From: CAKRJP01 sp963589425
Lineage (GTDB): Bacteria > Bacillota > Clostridia > Lachnospirales > Lachnospiraceae
DNA length: 64,000 nucleotides
Reading direction: 5' to 3'
NCBI GenBank assembly: GCA_963589425.1
Contig: CAVAKZ010000002.1
Coordinates: forward strand, 50,973 to 114,972
The notes beneath the pieces were generated by a model, which was given only the letters and a program-made list of their open reading frames with translations, made no database searches and had not been told where the DNA came from. Shown piece after piece: positions 15,825 through 24,347 of this stretch (position 1 is the first letter of the stretch; each line of letters begins with the position of its first letter). The translations under genes and the position numbers were made by a program.

Positions 15825-15927
15825 NNNNNNNNNNNNNNNNNNNNNNNNNNNNNNNNNNNNNNNNNNNNNNNNNNNNNNNNNNNNNNNNNNNNNNNNNNNN
15901 NNNNNNNNNNNNNNNNNNNNNNNNNNN
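15825..15927. other. Assembly gap (103 N) flanked by 27-base repeats
   Basis: All bases are N. The 27 bases before (15798-15824) and after (15928-15954) match at 25 of 27 positions, starting CAG and ending ATATTGCAT. The gap was probably caused by this duplication; the true length and content are unknown. Confidence 0.95.
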
Positions 15928-16809
15928 CAGCGCAAAATCATATTCATATTGCATTTCGTAATAAGATTTCTGAAAATTCTAAAAAAGATATCATGTACAC
16001 AATATAAAAACATACCTATTTTTGTATACGTCTTCGGAACACAAAATGCTTGTCTTCTAATAACATAAAATAGAGGAACTAAACATAAGACTCTGACCAG
16101 ATAACATACTCCGTTCACCTCAAGACTCATCAAACATTCCGCCGTAACGATCATTAAAATCACCACAAGTATTATTTTGTACTTCTCTGTCACTATGCAC
16201 TTTTCAAAATCCGAATAGAAATTCAAACCAATCCATGAGCCTAACAAATATATTGGCACAAAATACCAAAATGCAAAATAATCAGTTCCTTTAATAAAAT
16301 TTAATACAAATATTGTTACTATAACAATTATTCCAACCTTCTCGTTACGAATAGTATAATAAATGACCGGTGCTAATAAAGCAAACTCCATGAGTCTGAA
16401 TATATACCATAGGGGACCATTGGCGCAGCCCCCCCCCAAACGCAAACACATAATTGTTATGAAAAAAAGAAAGTAATCCACCTTCAAATAAACCTCTACC
16501 CTTGAGCAGCTGCAATATTACAGAAAATGTATTCCATATCAAATACGGTATCATCAGTGTCTTACACCTTGATTGTAATTTTCTTTTATAGCTTGACATT
16601 TCAAAATTTCTAAAGAACAAATATCCCGATATAAAGAAAAACCAGCTCATAGCAAACACAGCAAGATATGAAAAAAAATTCATTATGTCAACCGATACGA
16701 CTGTCACTTTATCTGGATAATAATCCTTCAAGTTCGCATGATGCAGAAAGATTATAATATTTCCCAAAAACGAAATCCATGTTATTTTCCATGAAAATTC
16801 TTTATTCAT
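15928..16809 (-). pseudogene. Acyltransferase family 3 membrane protein, out of frame at a G9 tract
   Basis: Two overlapping frames together give one acyltransferase-3 protein that would O-acetylate a surface sugar. The first half (16809 to about 16440) has the N-terminal helices with the family His in IIIFLHHANLKDYY. The second half (about 16430 to the gap) has GPLWYIFRLMEF and further membrane helices up to FLYCVHDIFF. The switch point is a run of nine G; eight or eleven G would restore a single frame reading FGGGCANGPLWYIF. The C-terminus is lost in the assembly gap. The gene is therefore recorded in an OFF state that could be reversible; a sequencing error in the homopolymer is the alternative. 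Confidence 0.75.
16429..16437 (-). repeat. G9 homopolymer at the acyltransferase frame break
   Basis: Nine consecutive G on the minus strand sit exactly where the acyltransferase coding frame shifts. A tract of 8 or 11 would fuse both halves in frame. Confidence 0.85.
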
Positions 16810-16885
16810 ATAATTAATTATCCCTTTGTCTCATTCAATCTCATATAACCGTTTAAGTTCGATACTTAACAACTCACAATGGATC

Positions 16886-17680
16886 TTAGCCTTTCTTTCC
16901 GAACACTCTGCCCAGCTTGGACAGCCGATTTTTATTCTTTTTAAAAATGGTAACTCGTCTCTCTTCTGTATTAAAAGCCGGAAAGTCCTTTACCTTTAAC
17001 CTATTATGAAATACCCAAACCTGCAACAAACGTTCTGACAAGAATCCAAAAACCCTCTTTTGATAATCATCTGGATATTTATCAATATTTATTTTATTCT
17101 CCAGGCAAAACAATACGGAAAACAGCCATTCTGAATAAGCATCTAAAACTTCTTTTCTACAAATCATCATATTTGCATAATAATATTTATGAGAATTCAT
17201 AACCTCATCAAAGGTATCCAAATATTCCGCACAAACTTCAGAAATTGCTTGCCTAGTAAGATTAAGATCTTCTTCATTATGCACATCAATATAGCTTTGT
17301 CTTACAGTTCTAAAAACCTTCTCAGGAACCGGCAATATAATGTCATATTGTTTTAAAGACTTTTCTATCTGTCTGTAATCCAACACCTTGGGTTTTCTTC
17401 CAAAATAAGTATAAAGAAGATCTTCCAGTCTAGTTGTAAAATATCTTCTATAATGCACTAAGCCAGTTATATCCTTCGATTTTTCTCTACCATTTTTCCA
17501 AATCCAATAGAGGCCTGTCAGCTCACAAAAATTTGCATTTTTTTCTGATATATTTTCATATGAGTCATCTCGCAAATATTCTGGCAATCCATTTGTATTT
17601 GGCCCCACATGAAGCACCTGGTAATGTTTTTTATCAATGAAATGTTTTTCGAACACTTTGTGGGTTATAATATAAATCAT
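16886..17680 (-). CDS. DUF4422 capsular glycosyltransferase-like protein
   Basis: This 264-residue protein starts with a short Rossmann-like strand (MIYIITHKVF) and has the phrases LTGLYWIWKN, GLVHYRRYF and YYANMMICRK that mark the DUF4422 family. Members occur in capsule and exopolysaccharide loci of Firmicutes and are assumed to be glycosyltransferases with a GT-A-like fold. It lies between an acetyltransferase gene and another glycosyltransferase, 36 bases from the latter, on the same strand. The sugar and linkage are unknown. Confidence 0.8.
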   Translation of the reverse strand: MIYIITHKVFEKHFIDKKHYQVLHVGPNTNGLPEYLRDDSYENISEKNANFCELTGLYWIWKNGREKSKDITGLVHYRRYFTTRLEDLLYTYFGRKPKVLDYRQIEKSLKQYDIILPVPEKVFRTVRQSYIDVHNEEDLNLTRQAISEVCAEYLDTFDEVMNSHKYYYANMMICRKEVLDAYSEWLFSVLFCLENKINIDKYPDDYQKRVFGFLSERLLQVWVFHNRLKVKDFPAFNTEERRVTIFKKNKNRLSKLGRVFGKKG

Positions 17681-17715
17681 ATTTTCTTTTCCTCTTGCTT
17701 ACTTCCACAAAATAA

Positions 17716-18465
17716 TTATTGTAACCTACCTCTGATTTTTCTATTCAAGCACCATGCAGTATACAACATGTTGATATAGAGTCGATTGGTTCTCACCTTA
17801 TAGCAGGTAGTCCAAATATACTTAAAATCTCTCCTATATACTTTACATAATTGCCTCAGATTATTCATGTAGCCCAGAGAAATAACACCTCTACTAAAAT
17901 GATGCATCTGAGTTGGAAAAACATAGACTTTATTTCCCAATTTTCTTGTATGCAAACACATTTCCACACTGTATAAGTGCCAATTGTCACAAAGTTCTTC
18001 ATTGAATTTTAGCAAATCCCATGTTTCCTTTTTCATCCCAAAGAATCCTTCATCAACACAAGACACTTCATACAAATCCTCTTTATAATCTTCCACGATC
18101 CTCTTGTCTAGAATTTTCCCCCAAGTTAAGTTTGTATAATAACGTTTTTTAGGTTCCTTTACTCCTTGTGTGCCCACGATCGTACCTACCGGACATTTTT
18201 CTATAGCAACAGCAATACGGTCAATTTCATCCGGTCTTTTTAAATATATGTCCTGATGAGAATAAATCAATATCTCGCCAGACGCTTTTTGACTTCCGTA
18301 ATTCAAAGCTCCTGCCGCACTTTTAAATTTATTCTCTCTATTATCAATCGCGATTAATTCGAAATCCGATTCCTGAAATTCTAAAGAGGCCTTTAGCTGC
18401 TTTTCAAGTTGTTCCTGATTGTTAAATACACAAATAACAGAGACCGCTTTTTTTTCTTTACTCAT
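17716..18465 (-). CDS. Glycosyltransferase, GT-A (family 2-like)
   Basis: This 249-residue protein has a GT2-type nucleotide-binding half: VSVICVFNNQEQL, then LIAIDNRENK, and a metal-site variant SHQDIYL in place of DxD. The middle has FFGMKKETWD and a C-terminal basic segment. This subtype (StrF-like, with SHQD) occurs in many polysaccharide loci. It is soluble or peripheral, with no membrane helix. It sits in the polysaccharide operon and probably adds one sugar to the lipid-linked repeat unit; the donor is unknown. Confidence 0.8.
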   Translation of the reverse strand: MSKEKKAVSVICVFNNQEQLEKQLKASLEFQESDFELIAIDNRENKFKSAAGALNYGSQKASGEILIYSHQDIYLKRPDEIDRIAVAIEKCPVGTIVGTQGVKEPKKRYYTNLTWGKILDKRIVEDYKEDLYEVSCVDEGFFGMKKETWDLLKFNEELCDNWHLYSVEMCLHTRKLGNKVYVFPTQMHHFSRGVISLGYMNNLRQLCKVYRRDFKYIWTTCYKVRTNRLYINMLYTAWCLNRKIRGRLQ

Positions 18466-18526
18466 AATCTTAACTCGTTTCTTCTAAATTCTGCCAGCAA
18501 AGCTATAAAATTTATTTTTGAAATCT

Positions 18527-19498
18527 TTAATCATACAATCCCAAGTCAAATATATACTCATCCTCATACTGTCCTCCATTCAGAGAATAGCTAAATTTCG
18601 ATCCCTGAGTGATGGAACTTATTAAATATTTGCACTTACTAAGTAATATCATCTTGACCAGATATTCTTGCCCTCTTAATTTTTTATCAGCCTTTAAAAC
18701 ATTTGACTTTGCAAGAACTTCCTTTCCATCATAATTTCTAATAAAAGAATCATATGACACAAGTTTGATAAGCTCTCCGAAAATTTTTTTCAATTCATCA
18801 TATATGTCGCCATCCTCTGTTACCAAAAAAATATTTGCCTGATATTTTTCTCGAAATTTATAAATCTGCTGTGTAATCTGTTCTACATTTGGCTGTACAA
18901 ATTCTCCGGATGGTTTCAATCTTACATAGTCTGTTCCCCTTACATAAACTCCTATACATTCCTTTATATCAAGTAGGTTCTCCTCATAAGCTAGCATTTT
19001 TAATACTTCATTATTAAATTCCAGATTATTGATTAAAATTTCATGACTATCTTTCATCAATGATCTATTAAAGAAAATTTTATCGCTAAAAAATTCTCGA
19101 GAATTCATATCCTTAAATGTCCATCCTGAAAGATAAACTACAGCACTTTGATAAACCTCTTCTTCAGAAATTTTTGAAGGCTGCTTAAAAAAATATTCCC
19201 ACGCATTGTCAATACCGTTATAGTATTGAGTCTTATAATTCTTCCAATCCACAAAAGGAATATATCCTCTTTTTCTAGCATAATTTGTATACAGAACTTG
19301 CCTTTGTATTAATGAAAGAAGACCTTCTACCCCATCTTGATAATCCGGTTTTATCAGATATATCACCTTATGAGAATTCAAATCACCATATTTTTTCTTT
19401 TTTTGAAGAATATCTCTTCGTGCAAAGCAATAATAGAAATACTTTAATTTATAACCAAGAAATCTATTTTTCCTCTGTAATTTCAACCCAATTGGCAT
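18527..19498 (-). CDS. Putative GT-B glycosyltransferase, fucosyltransferase-like
   Basis: This 323-residue protein carries IGVYVRGTDYVRLKPSGE near residue 180-200, which resembles the Arg/Asp donor-binding motif of alpha-1,2/1,6-fucosyltransferases and related families. The tail has CKYLISSITQGSKFS, similar in position to their second motif. The start is in frame with a weak site and overlaps nothing. It belongs to the polysaccharide gene set. Confidence in a glycosyltransferase role is fair; fucose as donor is only a suggestion, and no GDP-fucose synthesis genes are in the window. Confidence 0.6.
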   Translation of the reverse strand: MPIGLKLQRKNRFLGYKLKYFYYCFARRDILQKKKKYGDLNSHKVIYLIKPDYQDGVEGLLSLIQRQVLYTNYARKRGYIPFVDWKNYKTQYYNGIDNAWEYFFKQPSKISEEEVYQSAVVYLSGWTFKDMNSREFFSDKIFFNRSLMKDSHEILINNLEFNNEVLKMLAYEENLLDIKECIGVYVRGTDYVRLKPSGEFVQPNVEQITQQIYKFREKYQANIFLVTEDGDIYDELKKIFGELIKLVSYDSFIRNYDGKEVLAKSNVLKADKKLRGQEYLVKMILLSKCKYLISSITQGSKFSYSLNGGQYEDEYIFDLGLYD

Positions 19499-19533
19499 AA
19501 ATTTACTTCCTTTTTAGCAATCCTATAAAAGTC

Positions 19534-20685
19534 TTAAAGGGACTTAAGCATCTGAATTAATTTATTAGGCAACACGGACTTCAATCGAGCTTTTGGCTGA
19601 AGTCCAATCTTTATATGTTCTACAAAATTCAATTCATCGATACCTTTATAGAAGGTATTTCTAGTCGCTAGCCTGCTGCTTGGATGAACTAAATTCCCCT
19701 GCTTAACCATAGCCTCTTCTAGACTTGCTTCTTCTATATCAGCAAGAGGTCGCATCATTTCAAAAAGCTTTTGTCCTTTTTCAGTATTAACAAACACACT
19801 AGATACACCTTTGGGAGAATTAAATTTCGGATGACTCTTTGCAATTCCCCAAAAATCTCCCACTGTCAGGTCAGCTACACGGCTTGTATTCGCATAAGCA
19901 CATTGATAGCAACTTTCTCTATAGCAATCTCCATCCATAAAACGTTTCCCATAAGGATCAAGAGAAAGCGTCTTTGTCTTTGTCTTTGTCTTTGTCTTTA
20001 GCAGATACTGGGTTCCCCATCCTCTTTTATCCTTGGAGCGAAAATTAAAATAAATTACTTTACCTGCCATTATCTTACTCTGGTACTCCAGATATTTTTT
20101 AAAGAACTTAGGAGAGGGCACTCCATGGCAAATCAAATCAAGCGTATATAAATTTTCTGGCTCTCCCCCTAAAAAAGCATACAAACCTGCTATCTGGCAG
20201 GGTGTCCCTGTAAACAGCACTGTTTTACCTTCTTCAAGCCGATGTTTAACTTTTGAATAGCAATCCCTCAAATCAGACTGCACATATTTAGATGATTGTA
20301 ATTTATCCCTTTCTGCTTCGTCCGTAATTTCTATATGATTTACTACCAGATATTCGTCATAGGAAGCACCATAAACCACTCCACCCATTTGCAAGACAGT
20401 CCTTGCAGCGCTATCAGCCGCACCTCCAGATGCCGAACGCATAATATCTACATCATTTTTATTACGCCAGGCCCAAACTTCTTTAGGTTTATTTCGATGA
20501 AATTTTAGGTTTTCCAATGGACATTTTTTTAGACACAATTTACATTCTACACAATTGTGTTCATTAACAACTGGATACCAAAATCCCTCTTCATTATCTT
20601 CCATAGAAATACACTGTCTTGGGCAAGTCTGTTCACAGCTTTTGCATCCTACGCATCGATCTCCAATCTTAGATATGTTCTCCAT
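19534..20685 (-). CDS. FrhB-like Fe-S protein of a polysaccharide locus
   Basis: This 383-residue protein has two 4Fe-4S ferredoxin sites at the N-terminus (Cys11, 14, 17, 21 and a second CVECKLCLKKCP near 45-55). The coenzyme F420 hydrogenase/dehydrogenase beta-subunit fold follows, with FTGTPCQIAGLYAF and LTVGDFWGI. Such proteins sit beside polysaccharide pyruvyl transferases in many capsule loci, as here: it overlaps the end of the pyruvyl transferase gene by 17 bases. A redox role in sugar modification is supposed but not shown. An in-frame run of five Lys-Thr pairs near residue 229-238 comes from a hexanucleotide repeat. Confidence 0.8.
   Translation of the reverse strand: MENISKIGDRCVGCKSCEQTCPRQCISMEDNEEGFWYPVVNEHNCVECKLCLKKCPLENLKFHRNKPKEVWAWRNKNDVDIMRSASGGAADSAARTVLQMGGVVYGASYDEYLVVNHIEITDEAERDKLQSSKYVQSDLRDCYSKVKHRLEEGKTVLFTGTPCQIAGLYAFLGGEPENLYTLDLICHGVPSPKFFKKYLEYQSKIMAGKVIYFNFRSKDKRGWGTQYLLKTKTKTKTKTLSLDPYGKRFMDGDCYRESCYQCAYANTSRVADLTVGDFWGIAKSHPKFNSPKGVSSVFVNTEKGQKLFEMMRPLADIEEASLEEAMVKQGNLVHPSSRLATRNTFYKGIDELNFVEHIKIGLQPKARLKSVLPNKLIQMLKSL
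19970..19999 (-). repeat. (GTCTTT)5 hexanucleotide tandem repeat
   Basis: Five perfect six-base units lie inside the FrhB-like gene and encode a Lys-Thr dipeptide ladder. Copy-number change would alter length by two residues without breaking the frame. Confidence 0.9.
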
Positions 20686-21811
20686 CTGCTTCCTCTAAAT
20701 TTTCTCTCAAATACTGCATTGCCGCTTCTCTGTACTCTTTCAGAATTCTTTCAACATTTACATAATCGATCATTTTTTCATTAATAATTTCTATCTCTGC
20801 GATCTTCACTGTCATCCTATCTTGCAGCTGCAACCTTTCTAACAAATCGCTAAGTTTTTCCTCATTACCATAACTATCGCCTGCACTCTTGCGAATTAAT
20901 GTTGCAAAAGGGCGATGAGTAATCACCGAAAAAATGCTGCCGTGGAAGGTATCTGTAATGACTTCTTCCGCATTTTTGAAATAAGCCAGCACTGCAAAAG
21001 GAGAGCAATCTATAAATCGATCAGCACATTTCTGGATACCGCCAATTGCATAAACCTTTAGCTTCTTTTTCTTTGCATAAGTAGCAATCCAGTCCGCTTC
21101 CTCATTAGAAATACGGCCCGCATATGCATATAAAATCAGATATTTCTCATCAGACTGAATCTCTGGGACTTTATCAGAATCATTCATGTAATCAAAGGTC
21201 AGAACCGGATCCAGATTATAAACAGGTTCCTTTCCTGTAAGTTTCTCCACAATATCCCCTGAATTCACATCTCGTACGGAAATCGCATCAAATTTCTTCA
21301 GCAAATTTCCAACTTCATCTTTCTTTTGATATTGTTCCAGTTTTTCCAATGTTGTGTTGCCAAATGATGCTGCATAGGAGATGAGTCTTTTTGCATGATG
21401 ATCTTTACCAAATAATTCCGGAGAATATCCCACATTTGAATTTTTCTGAATGCAATTAAAAACTTCGTCACTGCCAATCACAAGGCAATCTAACGAAGGA
21501 TTATAATTCATTTCTTCTTTTATATTCAAAAGTGGCATATATTTTTTTGAATAAGATTGTTTATAACGGATGAAAGCTATCTTATGCGCCAAAGGAGCTT
21601 GATAACTAAAGGTCTCTAATCCCTTGCTTAGCTTTCTAATAATTTTATTTTTGCTATCAGAATTTCCAGTAATAATCGGGTTCCCAACATGATAATCTAC
21701 AAATTCTACATGCCCCCCCAATTCTTCTATCAATTGTTTTAATGCATATGCTTGCAAAAAAGATCCGTAGTTTGCAATACGCTGCATTGACATAATCCCA
21801 ACTTTTTTCAT
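20669..21811 (-). CDS. Polysaccharide pyruvyl transferase family protein
   Basis: This 380-residue protein begins KVGIMSMQRIANYGSFLQAY, the phosphate-binding start of the PS_pyruv_trans family, and later has SDEVFNC, LDPVLTFDY and ITDTFHGSIFSV, the conserved acceptor/donor loops with Asp and His. It probably adds a pyruvate ketal or acts as a related GT-B transferase on a surface sugar. It lies 2 bases before the Alg13-like gene's stop and overlaps the FrhB-like gene, so these are co-transcribed. A run of six C occurs near 21714 but the frame is intact. Confidence 0.85.
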   Translation of the reverse strand: MKKVGIMSMQRIANYGSFLQAYALKQLIEELGGHVEFVDYHVGNPIITGNSDSKNKIIRKLSKGLETFSYQAPLAHKIAFIRYKQSYSKKYMPLLNIKEEMNYNPSLDCLVIGSDEVFNCIQKNSNVGYSPELFGKDHHAKRLISYAASFGNTTLEKLEQYQKKDEVGNLLKKFDAISVRDVNSGDIVEKLTGKEPVYNLDPVLTFDYMNDSDKVPEIQSDEKYLILYAYAGRISNEEADWIATYAKKKKLKVYAIGGIQKCADRFIDCSPFAVLAYFKNAEEVITDTFHGSIFSVITHRPFATLIRKSAGDSYGNEEKLSDLLERLQLQDRMTVKIAEIEIINEKMIDYVNVERILKEYREAAMQYLRENLEEADGEHI

Positions 21812-21813
21812 AA

Positions 21814-22320
21814 CTAACCCTCAAACAGCCTATCTACCAATGTTTCAAAGTCCGCATTAAATTTAGCATTATTACTGTTCATGCTATGCTTCATACCTGA
21901 AACAATATTGTCATAATTTGTTATGACATCTCCCAAAGTATCTATATCCTCCACAGAAATAATGGTACCCATTTTTTCTACCACATTTCTTGCAAAATCC
22001 ACTTGATGACCATTCACATGCTCACCATACTGTTTTTGCCTGGGCACAACAATGGGAGTCTTCCCTATCTGCAAGGGTGCAATAAAACTAGCCGGCCCAC
22101 CATGAGTGATTATAATTCTGGCCTTATCAATATATTCCGCCATCTGTTTATATGGTATTAAACTACTCCATTCACAAAATTTAGGCTCATAGGTAGAGTA
22201 GCCTGTTTGAATGACCACTTTTTCCTCCTGTGCTATGACGCCGGTCCTTTTTAATTCATCAACCCCTTTAACCAAACGATCAAAAGGTTGTTCATGAGTT
22301 CCTACTGTAACAAAAATCAT
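21814..22320 (-). CDS. Alg13-like glycosyltransferase subunit (GT28 C-terminal domain)
   Basis: This 168-residue protein holds the UDP-sugar-binding half of a split GT28 enzyme: MIFVTVGTHEQPFDRL at the start, then ITHGGPASFI and VPRQKQYGEHVNGHQ. It corresponds to the catalytic subunit of EpsF/PssE/Cps14G pairs. Its partner (Alg14-like) is the next upstream gene, 50 bases away. Together they add the second sugar, often galactose or glucose, to the lipid carrier on the cytoplasmic face. Confidence 0.88.
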   Translation of the reverse strand: MIFVTVGTHEQPFDRLVKGVDELKRTGVIAQEEKVVIQTGYSTYEPKFCEWSSLIPYKQMAEYIDKARIIITHGGPASFIAPLQIGKTPIVVPRQKQYGEHVNGHQVDFARNVVEKMGTIISVEDIDTLGDVITNYDNIVSGMKHSMNSNNAKFNADFETLVDRLFEG

Positions 22321-22370
22321 CTCTACCCCTATATGCCAAAATCATCTAGTATTCTGTCTTAAACTTCTTG

Positions 22371-22832
22371 TCAAAAAATGCTTCCTAAATCAACTGCCTT
22401 TGGGTACACCTTCTTCTGCTCTTCCCACTGGACGATAAAAAGATCCGCCACCGGATATATCATCTTCCCTGTCATTGTTGGTTTATCTATCCGATCAAAC
22501 ACTTCTACATAAACATTCTTGGCTCCCATAAGTTTCCCCAGGTAAAAAAAAGGCACTGCAACTGCCGCACCAGAAGATATAATCAGATCTGGTCTTTCCT
22601 TCTTTAATACCTTCCACGCCAGCATAGTATTCTTAATCAAAGCTTTTATACTTCGATTAGTCGGATAATAACAAGAATACATTTTTTCATCCTCGAGCAA
22701 ACTCTTCGCATCTTCCTTATCGAAAGTGACCCAAAACCTCTGCTTGTTCTCCCAAAAGGGTTTCAACATATATAAATGCGTTAAATGTCCACCTGAAGAA
22801 CCCACCAGACAAACTTTCAAGTTATCTTTCAT
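22371..22832 (-). CDS. Alg14-like membrane-anchoring glycosyltransferase subunit
   Basis: This 153-residue protein has the Alg14/PssD features: KVCLVGSSGGHLTHL at the start, LIISSGAAVAVPF in the middle and a membrane-associated helix. It ends LGSIF, typical of the family. It recruits the Alg13-like subunit encoded just downstream to the membrane. It follows the initiating sugar transferase gene, which fits a role in the second step of repeat-unit assembly. Confidence 0.88.
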   Translation of the reverse strand: MKDNLKVCLVGSSGGHLTHLYMLKPFWENKQRFWVTFDKEDAKSLLEDEKMYSCYYPTNRSIKALIKNTMLAWKVLKKERPDLIISSGAAVAVPFFYLGKLMGAKNVYVEVFDRIDKPTMTGKMIYPVADLFIVQWEEQKKVYPKAVDLGSIF

Positions 22833-22892
22833 AATCTTCTTCCTATTTCCAATATCACAATATTATGAATTTTATATTTCTGTAAAATCCTA

Positions 22893-24347
22893 TCACATAG
22901 ATCCATCCCGTCCAAGAACTGTTACTACTGTCTTAAACAGTATCTTGAGATCCAAACTGAATTTCCAATTTTCTATGTACCACTTGTCCAACTTTACTAC
23001 TTCCTCAAAGTCCGTGATTTTACTACGACCACTTACCTGCCACATTCCAGTAATCCCTGGCTTCATAGCAAGTCGAACATGGTGTCTGGATTCGTACTGT
23101 TCCACTTCATCCAACAAAGGAGGTCTTGTACCAACTAAAGACATATCCCCCCTCAGTACATTGAAAAACTGCGGAAATTCATCCAAACTCCAATCTCTAA
23201 TATAATTGCCAACACCCTTTTTATAAGTTCCATCCGGCAATAATTTGCTTCCAATAATTCTAGGATCCTGCTCCAATTTGAACATTTTCCCGTCTTCCAC
23301 TTGATTTCGATCCATAAGTTCCTTCTTTCTTTCCTCAACATTCATATACATACTGCGAAATTTATAAAGTTTGAACTTTTTTCCATTCTTCCCCACTCGA
23401 ATCTGAGAGAAGAGAATCGGACCCGGATCTGTAAGATAAATTGCAGGAGCAATAAAAATCATGAGCAAACCCGTGATCAAGCAACCAACCAAGCCCCCAA
23501 AAACATCCATCAAGCGTTTGGCAAGCAACTGTCTAGAATCCGAATAATTAATCGTAGTAGTCAATACATTATATCTGCCAATACGCTCTACAATTAACTT
23601 TTTCCCTTCCGCATCAATCTCACCAATCTGAACATGGGTGACAATTCCCATTTCAAGCAATTCTTCCATCATTTCTCTCCAAGAACTGTCACCGGCATCA
23701 AAATCAGCATTCAGCATTACTTCATCAACCCAGTGTTCTTTCGCATAAGAAATCACCGTCTTCGAATCTGCCACGATTTCATATTGCCCAATCCTTTTTC
23801 CAATCATATTCTGATCCAGCACCACAATACCGGCTACATGGAACATTTTATAATTATGAATCGCAAAATTTTTCTGAACCTCTTCCAAACGATCCGAAGT
23901 AGTAAGGATCAAAAGAGATACCTTCCCGCCATTCTTCATGTATTTTCTTAAATGCCATTTCCATAGCACTCGAAGAACATAGGAAATCATAAAGTATAGA
24001 ATGGCTGCAACTCCCAAAACTATTCTAGAAACTGCCTCTCCGGTTTGCATAACAAAGAAACAAAGTGCTGTCATCCCGATTACCAAGGCAACCTGTTTTA
24101 CAGTCTCCACGCACTCTATCCAGTAGCCTCTTTTTAGAACATTTCGAAAGGAATCAAAAAAGACGATCACCACTAAATCTAGAAGGGCAATTATAATTGC
24201 TATATTGGCATATAATGAATTTGCATACATATTTTGCAAACCATGACGAAGGCAAAAAGCCATAAAAAATGCAAGCTGAAGGCTCAATAAATCCCATAAA
24301 ATAAAATCCAAATGCTTTAGCCATTCTATCGATGTTCGTTTATACAT
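22893..24347 (-). CDS. Polyprenyl-phosphate sugar-phosphate (initiating) transferase
   Basis: This 484-residue membrane protein starts repeat-unit synthesis by moving a sugar-1-phosphate to undecaprenyl phosphate. It has four N-terminal membrane helices (about 10-125), a Rossmann-like CoA-binding_3 domain (about 140-240), a further helix near 285 and the C-terminal catalytic domain with KLYKFRSMYMN, DEFPQFFNVLRGDMSLVGTR and PGITGMWQVSGRS. It follows the polymerase gene with an 8-base overlap. This is one of three initiating transferases in the window; the WcaJ/EpsE type often uses UDP-glucose or UDP-galactose. Confidence 0.92.
   Translation of the reverse strand: MYKRTSIEWLKHLDFILWDLLSLQLAFFMAFCLRHGLQNMYANSLYANIAIIIALLDLVVIVFFDSFRNVLKRGYWIECVETVKQVALVIGMTALCFFVMQTGEAVSRIVLGVAAILYFMISYVLRVLWKWHLRKYMKNGGKVSLLILTTSDRLEEVQKNFAIHNYKMFHVAGIVVLDQNMIGKRIGQYEIVADSKTVISYAKEHWVDEVMLNADFDAGDSSWREMMEELLEMGIVTHVQIGEIDAEGKKLIVERIGRYNVLTTTINYSDSRQLLAKRLMDVFGGLVGCLITGLLMIFIAPAIYLTDPGPILFSQIRVGKNGKKFKLYKFRSMYMNVEERKKELMDRNQVEDGKMFKLEQDPRIIGSKLLPDGTYKKGVGNYIRDWSLDEFPQFFNVLRGDMSLVGTRPPLLDEVEQYESRHHVRLAMKPGITGMWQVSGRSKITDFEEVVKLDKWYIENWKFSLDLKILFKTVVTVLGRDGSM

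Noticed and set aside
15594..16487. A single 297-residue protein across the N run
   Set aside because: The N count is arbitrary, the two sides do not fit one protein family, and the upstream part belongs to a frameshifted acyltransferase.
21714..21719. Shorter runs of six C/G in several genes (also near 23146, 42660, 60806)
   Set aside because: Runs of six are common by chance, all frames are intact there, and slippage rates at this length are low.
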